Below are positions 18,187 through 27,724 of a stretch of DNA of 64,000 nt, one piece after another (positions within the stretch are counted from its first letter, which is position 1; each line of letters starts with the position of its first letter). The DNA is from Blepharisma stoltei (taxonomy: Eukaryota > Ciliophora > Heterotrichea > Heterotrichida > Blepharismidae). The DNA lies in assembly GCA_914767885.1 (NCBI GenBank), contig CAJZBQ010000050.1, forward strand, positions 310,001 to 374,000, given 5' to 3'. A program made the translations under genes and the position numbers. A model generated the notes under the pieces. It had not been told where the DNA came from. It did not search any database and saw only the letters and a program-made list of their open reading frames with translations.

Positions 18187-21049
18187 TTAGCGAGTTATGC
18201 CAGATAATTCATAAATGAGGGTTTTTGAATAGTTAACTCTTTCACAAAGTTGAATGAAAAAATTGGTTGGAATAGTAGCTTCAACCGTAGTCAAGCATTC
18301 AACACATTGTGATTTTTTGCAAAATCTACACAAAAAATGACCACATGGGATTATAATTTTGGCTTCTGAAAGAGGCTCCAAACAGCTCATGCACAGAATT
18401 GATCGCTCTATCATGTCAATTGCATTATTGAATTTTTTCATTGAGTCTTTTATCCTCACGCTTTGCTCAAGAGCTTCTTCAGTATTTTTTAGCTTTGAGC
18501 AGAATCTTTGTGCTTCGCCCTGATATTGTTGGCATGATTCTATTTATTAGTTACCTTGAAGGTCTTTATTTACTTTTTCGTAAAACTTCACTTTTTCTTC
18601 TAAGTCATTTATGATTGCATTATAATCGTCTTTTATTTTATTTAATTCAGAGTTTCAGCCATTGGTATATTTGCTAGAAATTTCAGTTAATTGAGAGATC
18701 TCACTGCAAAGCCTTAAGTTTTCTGACTCTAAAGCTAAAGATTTTGATTTTGCTTGATCTAAATATTTGTTGAGGTTTATATTTTCTTCGGTAATTTTAC
18801 TATTCTCTGACTCTAAATCTGAAATTTGGGTATCCTGAGCTTCAGTTTTCTTTACTCCCCCCCCCCCTCCGTGAGCGAACAAAAAAATTTTGTTCACTCA
18901 CGGAGGGGGGTTAATTTTTTTTTTTTAAAAAAATTTATATATAAATTTTATAAACAATATTTTTTTCGAAATTTAAAAAAAATCCTAATTTGCAAAAATT
19001 TGGGAAGCAAATACTAATTTTAATTTGCAAAATTTATGTTTTAAAACGCAATTTGTTTAAAATTAAACAGAATTAGCTCTAGATTTCATTATACTAATTA
19101 TCACTTATATAGCAAAATTTTTTTCTATTAAAATTTTTTCTATTAAAAATATTTTTGTTCACTCACGGAGGGTGGGTTTTTGGTCAAAAAATGGCGATTT
19201 TTCTAATGGTTTTGTTCGCTCACGGAGGGGGGGGGGGGGGGGGGAGTTAGTATCTCTTTGCTGATACACTCTGATTTTTCTTTTTCAAAGATGTGCTCTT
19301 CTATTTTGTCTTGGAGCTCTTTTATTTTAGACTTTAATTGCTCATTTTCAATCATATATTCATTGTTTTCTAACTTAGATTGATTTAATAAAGAAAAAAT
19401 CTAATTCAAAAATTCAATTAATATTTTATAAATAATATAATTACCCGATATATATTTTTAAAATTTTTGATATGGATAATTAAAATAATTTCATTATTTT
19501 TTTAGCCGCTGCTACTGTTGGCTCACCTTATATACCTAAAATAAAAAGATTATTATTAAAACAAACAGTTTTTATTAGAAGTTAGAAGTTTTAATTAATA
19601 AAAAGAGCTGGGATAGTAAGCTATGTTTTGCTTTGGATTGAATTTCTTTTACGCTTTGAAGCTCATTTTGTAGGCTAAATTTCTCCTCTGCTATCTTCCT
19701 ATATTATATTTACTCTTTTTCTGACTTAAGCACACTATAATTAAAATATGGCTCTTCGTCTGGGCATGGCCTCCCGGCCATGCATACTCGACTCATATTT
19801 TAATTATATCCGGCAAGGTTTTGAATTTCAGAAACGGACGGCAATGCTAGGTAAGCAATTCTGGTTGTGCTCAGAGCCTAGCCCAAAGTCTACTTTCGGG
19901 AATGTTTTTTCCTCATGGGAAAGGAGGCACGCAAGTTGGAAAGGGGAAGCTCAGCCAAGTCCGTTAGGACCAATCGGGCAACTCCCTAGCGTGAAACTGG
20001 GCGTTACGTCCCAGGCTTCGTGTTTTTCCTTTTTGCCGAAAGCCTACCAGAAAATCCATTTTTTATGGATTTTCGGAATGGCAACCCATGTCCTCAAGCG
20101 AAGTAGCTCAGGCATGAGCCGCCTTAGTCGGGCAACACTGCTCCGGAGGCGCGTACTGGAGATCGAGGCTGACTGGCCCCAGACGGTCGGCGGGCCCTAT
20201 GCGGCGAAGAAGCAGCGGGCTGCTCTGGGAGGGGTTACTCCGTGAATGGCGTTAAACACAGAACCTAATAAGTTAAGTTAAGACTTAAGCACACTATTTT
20301 CATGCGCTAATTTTTTAAGTTCTTTGTTTAGCCTTCTGAAATCATTTGATTCTTGACCAGAAGCGCTTTCAATTATTTTAATTTTCTTTTCCAGTTCTTC
20401 AATATAAGAGTTTCTATTTATTATATCTCCTTCCAATTTCTTAATAACTTTCTCTTTTTCTTCCACTTTCTGCTTTATTTGATTTTTGCTTATTTTAGCT
20501 TTTTCAATTATTTCGTTATTTTCTTGTATTTTTGCTTGGAGGTTTGCTATTTCAATTTCTTTTTTTTCTTCATCAAATCCTTGAATCCTTAATTCTTGCA
20601 GTTTTTGAATTTCCATGTCTCGTTTCAGTATTTCTTCATTCATCTTCGTTTCAACCAACCCTATATGATTTTTATACATAATGGCTTGCTCTTCAATACT
20701 CCTTAATTTATTCAGTTCATCTCTTTCTAATTTTCATAGTAACATGAATTTTTTTTTCAGCCAAAAATTGATCGAAATACTTTGATTATTAAAATTTTCG
20801 GTATAAAGTCGCTGAGCATGTTTATGACTGTAAAAAAGTGCAGAGCAAATATCATGCGCCCAATTTTCATAGCTTAGCAATTTCTGCAAGATTTGACTGA
20901 AGATTTGATATTTTTATATCTCGATCTCTGAGCATTTCTTTCATTTCATTAACTTTGTTTCTTAGAAGATCTAAAATTTTTCGATCATCAAGATTTGCTG
21001 CCTGCAATTGGCCATTGACTTTTTCAAGACGGGGCGGATTTCTACTCAT
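18187..21049 (-). CDS. long coiled-coil protein with C-terminal RING finger, interrupted by four germline inserts and two introns
   Basis: Removing three IESs (18853-19247, 19389-19598, 20737-20869), one SINE-like element (19739-20281 plus one duplication) and two 15-nt introns (18540-18554, 19699-19713) joins the pieces into one frame from MSRNPPRLEK to YELSGITR and TAA. About 480 residues of heptad-type coiled coil lead into a RING at the C-terminus: CMSCLEPLSEAK, CGHFLCRFC and CVEC. A TGA-Trp lies at 18655-18657. Each junction was checked for frame: KEIL^KKTEA, SQLF^LLNQSK, NSVLK^SEKE and AKLWKL^ERDEL. Family not recognised. Inferred scaffold-type E3 ligase or centrosomal/ciliary coiled coil. 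Confidence 0.8.
18540..18554 (-). other. 15-nt intron
   Basis: On the minus strand GTAACTAATAAATAG. It contains an in-frame TAA, and its removal joins KDLQ to ESCQQYQ in the coiled-coil/RING gene. Confidence 0.85.
18853..19249. mobile_element. C-run IES, family A, inside coiled-coil/RING gene
   Basis: The left end is TTACTCCCCCCCCCCC then TCCGTGAGCGAAC, followed by AAAAAAATTTTG and the inverted tag (TTCACTCACGGAGGGGGGTTAA). The right end has two inverted tags with TGGTCAAAAAATGGCGATTT between them and a run of about 20 G, then AGTTAG. TA boundaries at 18853-18854 and 19248-19249. The core AAATTAAACAGAATTAGCTC is shared with family A. Excision to one TA restores the frame (KEIL^KKTEA). Confidence 0.9.
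19389..19600. mobile_element. short AT-rich IES without clear TIRs
   Basis: A TA at 19389-19390 and another at 19599-19600 lie in a shared direct repeat (TTAATAAA). The 210 bp between them is AT-rich and carries stops in the gene's frame. Excision joins SQLF to LLNQSKLENN on the minus strand. No C-run ends. Confidence 0.65.
19699..19713 (-). other. 15-nt intron
   Basis: Minus strand GTAAATATAATATAG. It contains in-frame stops; removal joins SEKE to KIAEEKFSLQ. Confidence 0.85.
19723..20297 (+). mobile_element. SINE-like retroelement E2 with 16-bp target-site duplication
   Basis: GACTTAAGCACACTAT is repeated exactly at 19723-19738 and 20282-20297. The 543-bp insert opens AATTAAAATATGGC and closes with a (TTAAG)n-like tail. 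It shares GTTGGAAAGGGGAAGCTCAG, ATCGGGCAACTCCCTAGC and TGAAACTGG with E3, and its reverse complement resembles E6 and E9. The plus-strand 165-aa frame inside has no recognisable domain and is not kept in the relatives. Removal with one duplication copy restores NSVLK^SEKE in the host gene. Confidence 0.85.
20737..20871. mobile_element. 133-bp IES flanked by ATTTTCATAG repeats
   Basis: ATTTTCATAG stands at both edges, each holding the boundary TA (20737-20738 and 20870-20871). Between them the host frame is closed by TAA. Excision gives LAEIAKLWKLERDEL. The long 10-bp direct repeat could be a vestige of the original insertion or a slippage product. Confidence 0.7.
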
Positions 21050-21146
21050 TTGTTTGCTCTTAAAAAACCTTTTCCATCATGCTTAAATTTTCGTATTTTT
21101 ATGACTATTATATAATAAAGAATGCTATTCTGAAAGTTTTAATAGA

Positions 21147-24100
21147 TTATTGCTTTGGCTGTGTAGCTTGCATAATCCTTTTCGCCCCCATAAGCCAGTT
21201 CGAGTTTTCATTCCACGACGCATTTGTTAGTGATAAATGTGCTCCCATTGCTGTCTTTATATCTCCTGACTCAAAAGCAGTTGTCATTTGTTGGATAAGC
21301 TGCATGATAGACTCATTAAATTCTTGATTCTTCAACTTATTAAAGAAATCTTGCATGCGGCTTTCCACATCTTTGTATAACCTACTAGTTTGGGTAATTG
21401 AAGGCTGCTGAATTGCATCTGCCCAAAATCTTGCAATTGGCATTAAATTATTAGGAATTCCGCTTAAATCGATTCCTTCTGCTTGTTTTGTTTCAACTTT
21501 TCTCTCTGGTGGCTTAAAAGCTCCTGGAGTTCTTACTGGAGGCCTAGGTACACTAACAGCGTGTGGTATTGGGGCTTGAGCTTTTACAATAGGTGGAGGC
21601 TCTTTTGCAGCTTCATATTGCTGTCCCATTTGTTGGAAATTTGGAGTTTTGACAGGAACTTCTTGTTGAGTAAGAACAGGCTGGAATACTGGAGGTCTAG
21701 GGATTACTTCAGGCTCTTTTACTGGTGTATTAATAACTGGAGGTGGCGGAGGATTTGGCCTGGCTATAGGCGGTGGAGGAATTGTTTGTTTTATAACAGG
21801 TGGAGGAGGAGGTGGGGCAATGGTTTCTCCTGAGTGAGTATCACTATGCACATTTCCTTGATTTCCAAATGGAGAAGTCATTATGCCAACTGGAGGTGGA
21901 GGGACTTCTTCTCTAGTTACTGGGAATGGAGATGCATGAGTTTTTCCAAAAGGTGAAGTTTTAGGCTCAATTGGAGGTGGAGGAACCATACTACCCTGAA
22001 ACGCTTGATTTTTGACTGGCTGAGGTGGAGGAGGGTGAATAGGAGCATTAACAACTTTTGGATGGGGAGGATCTGGAATTGACCCTTTCCTAATAGGAGC
22101 TTCGCTATATGGAGGAGAAGTCCTAGAAACAGGAACAGGGAATGGATCATGCTTACTCCCCTTTCTCCCTTTAAATTGGAACAGCATATCGTAAAATTGA
22201 TATTTTTGGGTAAATAAATATCGTTTTAATTTAATTTTTCAATGGAAAATTTTATAGATGGAAATTATAATTTTTATATAATCAGATTTGACCTTATTTA
22301 ATGAGAGATTTCAAATAGAATGCTATATAAACAGTTGACACTCTAAAAATTTAAAATTTTTAATGAAAATTTTTCAAAAAAATCAATTAAAATATTGATT
22401 CAATTGAGATTTTTTATTTAAAATTATTTATTTTTTTATTTATAAAAATATTTATTATTTTATTATGAAAATTACATAATAATTTTTTTTTCCAAAAAAA
22501 TTTATATTAGAAAGGAGTTTTTTATTTCAATTAAATGGGGAGGGAAGTTAGTTTCTTTTGTCTTTGGAATTGACTGCTCAATTGTTTTTCTTTTTTGAGT
22601 GACGGGAACAACATTTGCCACTTGCCATGGAGCTCTTGAATTTCCTGTGGCATTTTTTGTAACTCTATCAAGTAAAACTAACAAATTCATACAATGCTTT
22701 ACTGGCAGTATATACATTAAAATAGCGACAGTGATCCAGCCCTTTTTCTCAACACCTGTAGCCTGCGTTTGTGGGGAACCTTGTGGAAGGGAGAAAGGCG
22801 CTCGGGATGTGTATCCGGCTAAATTTTTCCTTGGCACAGTAGAGCGCAACGTCGGACTAGGCCGACCGAAGCTCATTCTGACACCAGGGTTTTTGCCTCA
22901 GGGGAAATGGTTTCCTAGGTTGGAAAGGGGAAGCTCAGCAGCATCAGGAAGGTACCTCCTGATCAATCGGGCAACTCCCTAGCTTGAAACTGGGAGTAAC
23001 GTCCCAGGCTTTGGATTTCCATTTTGGCCGACAGTCCTACCAGAAAGTTTGTTTTTCAAATTTTCGGAATGGGAAACCTCTTTTTGACGTACTGCTAGGT
23101 GGTGTAACTCATCCAACTACGGGTAGCGAGTGAACATGCTCGCCCAGTAGGAGCAAGCCTTGAAGGTCGCTATCGATTGGTGGTGAGCAACCGGGTGAAG
23201 CGAGAAGGGTGAAGGTAGAGCGGGGGAAACCCTAACTATTACGATGGGCCTCTTAATAATAAGGTTAATGTTAATGCTATGGCTTTACTGATGGTAATTT
23301 TTTAATAATTTCATCAGCTTCTTGATAAAGCCCTGAAGAATAAAGCAATCAATCAATTAACTAATTTTTTAACTAACTTTTTGTTGGGCTTCATCTAGTT
23401 GCGAAGAGTCGCTCGATTCTTTTTTTCTCCATCTTGTCGCTACTCTTTAACTCATGTTGGTTTCGCAGTCTGGTTGCTCCTTCTCGTCCTGTGAAGCCAT
23501 TTAGAAACATATAATTATAGCCCATACAGTTGCAAACTGGGTCTCTATGCCATGAAGGGATAAAAAATAATATGTCAAAAAATGTTGACAAATGTGAACA
23601 AAGTTTACATACAAACGCGCAAATTTTTAAAATGGCTTTATTATCACAATTAAAAATGTCAGTTAGGAGTAGGCTCAGTGAGAGAAGTCCACGAATTTTT
23701 GAAAGTCTCGGCTAAGAGAATGAACCTAAACTGACTCTGCTGTAGATCAGAGAGGCTCTAATGGGCTTGGGGACAGAAATAGGTCGACGCTTAGGCCGAC
23801 CCACCTACAATTATTCAGAGTTGTGTCTTTGCGGAGGCCAGAAGTGCAGTCTTAAGAGTTATCAAAAACATAAACTTAAACTTAAACTTAAACTTAAAGC
23901 TTATTATAAAAAATTAATTTTAAATTAAAGATATCTTTTAGACTGACACTGATAAGTATCTTTCCTATTTTTCCTATTTTCTATTGAAAAATTAAATATT
24001 ATTATGAATTATGACGATAAGTTAACTTCCTAGTATAATTCCAGAGTCGCTATGACCTTTAAAGGCTATAGATATAGCTAATAGAGAGATACTTATCTTT

Positions 24101-26959
24101 CAATTATGATTGAAAATTATCTATTAAAAAATTAATTTTTGAATACAATACAAAAGCCATATAAAGATGGTATTACATCATAAGGAATTTTATTTCAATA
24201 AAATTAAGAGTCGCTACAACCTTTAAAGACAGTAAAGAGGTCTGAAGAGTAATAATTATGTGCTATTCTTATCAATAAATTGTCTATTAAAAATTTGCTT
24301 ATTAGAAATTCTATACAAAAATCCATTATAACGATGGAATTACCTTATATAAGAAATCTCTTATGTCAATGAAATTAAAAATTGATAAGACCTATAAAGG
24401 CAGTATAGAGAACTAATAAAGTAATGCTTTTACTTTAGTTATCACTGAAAACATCTGACTTTTTAAATTCAATACAAAATCCATATTAAAGATGGAGTTA
24501 CCTTATATAAGGAATTTTATGTTAATGAAATTAAGAGTCGCTATGACCTTAAAGACAGTAAGAATAACTAGCAGCGAAATTCTTATGTTGCAATTTTCAC
24601 CGAAATTCATCAATTAAAAATTTGCTTTTTGAAATTCAATTAAAAAGCTAAACACGATCCTTAGGTGGCCGTAGAGTAAAATTTCTCGCTATTTTCTCCT
24701 CTTGTGCAAAAGGACATGTTTTAAAAACCTAACCCTATAATAATAAAAGTTGAATGGAATTCACAGAGTAAATTAACTTTTTGTCCGAAGCCATTACTAT
24801 TATCATGAAGATTAAAGCAACTGCAAGTATTCATACTCAATATTTTCAAGTAGCTTATTATCAGATAAGCTTCTATTTGATGCTGCTAATGCTGAAGCTT
24901 TGAAGAACAAATATTGAACTTGGCTTGCGTATTTTTTTCTATCCCCAGCAATGACTCTGCTTGTTTGTGATATCCAAGACTCCACAAGTTTATTGAAATT
25001 TCCAGCAACAGCCATACAAGCATAAGCAGCTTCAAGCATATTTTCTTCCTCAAGCCTAGCTGCTAATGATAACGCTAATTCATTAACATTATTTTCTCCA
25101 TGGGAAATTATGATTGCAAGAATTTCTTTCCATCGCCCAATTTCAAAAGTTGGTATAATTTCTTCAATTTTTCCATTAAGCAAAGCTAAAAAGGTCGTCT
25201 TCAAGAAAAGGTCTTTTGAGCTTGAAATGACTGCATTTTTTGTTCTTTTAAACAGTTCTGGGCCACCATGTTCAGCAATAATCAGTGCTTCTGCACTTCT
25301 TCCGCACATTAAAGCACAATCAATAGCGCTTTCTAAGTTTTTAATAATCAAATTGTCCTTGATTAATTTTTCTCCAGCTTCATTCCAGTTGATGTTTCTT
25401 GAAATTGTTTCATTGATCACTCTGGAATAATCGATTTCTTGTGTGCGCTTCTGAGGTGACGAGACTTTTTCAGGGGCATGAGTAGCTACTACCTTGTCAA
25501 AGAAATTTTGTGCATCTAAAGCGCTTAGTTCTGCAAAGGAGACTGAGTCCTGGAAGCTTTGTTTCCTATTTGTGGTGGTTTCTTCAGTTTCTCTCTTTTT
25601 TCCTGTGAAAATTTCAGTTTCTTGGATGATATCTTTTTTATTTAGATCTAGAGATGCTAATAATGAAGACTGGTCTTTTGAGAATTTGGATGAAATTATT
25701 TCCCATTGCAGTTTCTCTTCAGCTGGCATGTGGTGATTTTCAATGTAATATTTGCTGATTTCTTTCCAATTGTCCTGCAAATAAAGCTTGTGAAGGACTG
25801 AGCAGCTTTCTTCTAATTCTTTGTTCTTTATGCTTAAAGCTGATAAATGCACAGAGTTGGAATTTTGGTTGTAAACTGCAATTTTATCTTTAAAGCCAAT
25901 AGCGGACCCAACCTTTCTTAAAAGCCATTTTGGAGTATGATTAGTTCCAGGTTTTTTGGTCTCAGTCTTTGGATCATCACTAGTTGTATGCACTTTTTCA
26001 TTTGGCTCTTTAACGCCAGTGTCATAAATGCTTCTAACCTCAATGCTCCCGTCTTCTCCACCAGCAGCTAAAACTCCATACTTTCCAGGCACCCATTTCA
26101 ATGAGACAACGTCAGAGTTAACATGATGCTCCACAATTGACAGATTTTCACCCCTCTTAAAATCCCAAATCACCGAAAATCCAGCCCTGTCGCTTGATGC
26201 AAAAATTCCTGAATCATGAGGACACCAAGCCATAGAAGTGATTCCGTTTTTGTGGTTTTTTTTGAATTCTTTTACAGGCACATCGCTTTTTCTTAAGTCC
26301 CATATTTGTAAAGCTGGGATTTTGGCATCGTCATAAGCCATTATAAATTGGGTTGGAATTTCTGGATTCCACATCAGTGAAGAGCAGGCAGCCTTATTCA
26401 GATAAGCTTGGTCACATACGTTGAAAAGGGTTCTATTTTGCCTTAAATCCCATACAGTTGCCATTCCATTCATAGAAGCTGCTGCCAAAATGTGCTGGAC
26501 TTGAGGATTCCATGAAAAGGCAGCTAATGCTACACCTTCGTTTGAGCTTCCAAGCTTATAAATATATTGAGAAGGGTCTTGCTTATTAAGACCATCAACA
26601 TTCAGAATAAACACATCAGATGCTCCGACTGCTAACAAGTTTTGCTTGCTGGGACAGAATTGGATTGTGGTGACTGGAACGCTTTCGAGGATCTTTTCTT
26701 CTTTAATAAAGCTGCGGCTTGGGTCGGATAGTAGCTCATTTTTCTTCCAGAATGATAGAGTCCCTCGTTTTGAGCCGCCCGCAAGAAATCCGTCACCATG
26801 CTTGGACCATTCTAAACATGAAATTGGAGAGCGAGGCTGAAGGGTGTAGATATATTTGAACTCGTTTCTGTCTAAGTAATGGAGCTCTAAATGATCGGCT
26901 CCAGTTGCAAGCAAGTTTTGGTCTTCCCATGCCATGCATCCTTTTCCTTCTAGCTCCAT
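21147..26959 (-). CDS. SEC31: COPII coat protein SEC31, split by three germline inserts
   Basis: Family knowledge: SEC31 with SEC13 forms the outer cage of COPII vesicles leaving the ER. Seen here: 26959-24853 encodes seven-bladed WD40 repeats (SPISCLEWSKHGDGFLAGG, FSWNPQVQHILAAAS, MAWCPHDSGIFASSDRAG) and the ACE1-type helical region (AEALIIAEHGGPELF). After an IES of ~1.45 kb come DEAQQKLIDWLLYSSG, a SINE-like insert (22705-23281), APWQVANVVPV, an IES (22154-22548), a long Pro-rich segment (many PPPP) and the C-terminal domain (GIPNNLMPIARFWADAIQQP). A 17-nt intron at 23361-23377 is needed. Restored length is about 1,090 residues, in the normal SEC31 range. Confidence 0.88.
22154..22550. mobile_element. 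C-run IES, family B (tag TTTAAATTGGAAC), in SEC31
   Basis: Left TTACTCCCCTTTCTCCC with TTTAAATTGGAAC; right TTTCAATTAAATGGGGAGGGAAGTTAG. TA boundaries 22154-22155 and 22549-22550, 395 bp, AT-rich. Excision joins PKTKET to KHDPFPVPV in SEC31. A relative of the IESs at 50879 and 59563. Confidence 0.85.
22696..23290 (+). mobile_element. SINE-like retroelement E3 with ~9-bp target-site duplication, in SEC31
   Basis: GCTTTACTG flanks a 577-bp GC-richer insert (22696-22704 and 23282-23290). It begins with an ATACATTAAAATAGCGAC leader and ends AATAAGGTTAATGTTAAT. Blocks shared with E2: GTTGGAAAGGGGAAGCTCAG and ATCGGGCAACTCCCTAGC. Removal restores IIKKLPSVKHCMNLLVLL. Confidence 0.8.
23361..23377 (-). 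other. 17-nt intron in SEC31
   Basis: Minus strand GTTAGTTAAAAAATTAG. It holds in-frame TAA and TAG; removal joins DEAQQK to LIDWLLYSSG. Two bases longer than the other six introns, so the exact splice sites are less certain. Confidence 0.55.
23626..23896 (+). mobile_element. SINE-like fragment E5 with (ACTTAA)n tail
   Basis: It opens TTTTTAAAATGGC like the other elements and ends in about four copies of AACTTA. No clear target duplication could be found, so it may be truncated or old. Confidence 0.5.
24040..24650. repeat. ~164-bp tandem repeat, about 3.7 copies, inside the SEC31 IES
   Basis: GAGTCGCTAYGACC starts copies near 24043, 24208 and 24534, with a diverged copy (AAATTGATAAGACC) near 24373. 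Each continues with CAATACAAAATCCAT, AAGATGGAGTTACC and TATATAAGGAATTTTAT. Sequence divergence between copies is moderate. Confidence 0.8.
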
Positions 26960-27724
26960 CTCTAAGTTTTTTATATGTTTTGGGTTTTTTTTTAATTTTT
27001 TAAAATATATTTGTGGATTTCAATTATATCAATCTATAAGAGGGGTAAGTGTAAGGCAAACATATTTTAGTACACCTAGGAAATTATAAGATGAATTAAT
27101 TTTAATCTTAAAAATAATAGCTATGGTGTGACTATAAGTTTGTCTTATAGTCGCTTATGATTAATATGGCTGTGGCGACAAAATATGTCATTGCTGATGA
27201 AGCACCACTTTGGGTGCCGAAATGGCTTTATAGCCTAAACCGAGGTTCAGGCCCTTTGATTTTATCCTAAGCACTCTATATGGCGGAATTATGGATGACT
27301 AACCTTGAGAGTCAGCCTGTGGTTATTCCAGTCTAAGTATTAGTTATCCGAATGATTTTTGAGCAGCAGGTTCTTTCCCTGCTCTGAAAGCTGTGGTTCT
27401 TTTTTCCTGGCGTCACATCTCCCAAAGGTGGCCGGAAAGAGGTATTGGGCTAAACTTTATCTCCATAGTAACCAATGGCGTACTGGCAGGGCGTCTTCCT
27501 AGCCCGTTGAGATTCTTGTGGATCACAGTGAAGCCCTGCTACTAGAGAAGATCACTACTACAAATAGCAGCTGAATTTCAGCCCGACAAGTAGCTTGGCA
27601 TTGGTCTAAAGTGTATGGAAGAAGTTAAGATTCTTAATTTAATTTATACTCACTTTACTAGACTATTAGCAAAAACTAATATGCAGCAATAAAAAATTAG
27701 AATTTTTCAACAAATTTATTAATC
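26960..27724 (+). mobile_element. SEC31/TPR divergent spacer with a possible SINE-like element E4 (~27160-27620)
   Basis: From ~27160 the sequence turns GC-richer, opens GATTAATATGGCTGTGGCG (the 5' signature of the other elements) and ends AAGTTAAGATTCTTAATT. A CTTTCCCTGCTC block resembles one in E1. Target duplications are not clear. The rest is AT-rich and must contain both promoters. Confidence 0.45.

Larger units (their letters stand above)
23396..24852. mobile_element. ~1.45-kb IES in SEC31 carrying a satellite and a retroelement fragment
   Basis: TA at 23396-23397 and TA at 24851-24852 give a join that keeps the SEC31 frame (SDNKL^DEAQQK). Inside are a GC-richer SINE-like piece ending in (ACTTAA)n near 23867-23896 and a four-copy ~164-bp tandem repeat. 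The right boundary is inferred from frame: retained, the gene would run into TAA at 24812. Confidence 0.6.

Noticed and set aside
19748-20245. 165-aa plus-strand frame inside element E2, possibly a protein
   Set aside because: The frame is not kept in the related elements E3, E6 and E9, has no domain, and comes from GC-rich repeat DNA.
24812-24850. SEC31 ending at the TAA at 24812
   Set aside because: The Pro-rich and C-terminal SEC31 regions are found downstream on the same strand, and excision at 23396/24851 keeps the frame. This remains an inference.
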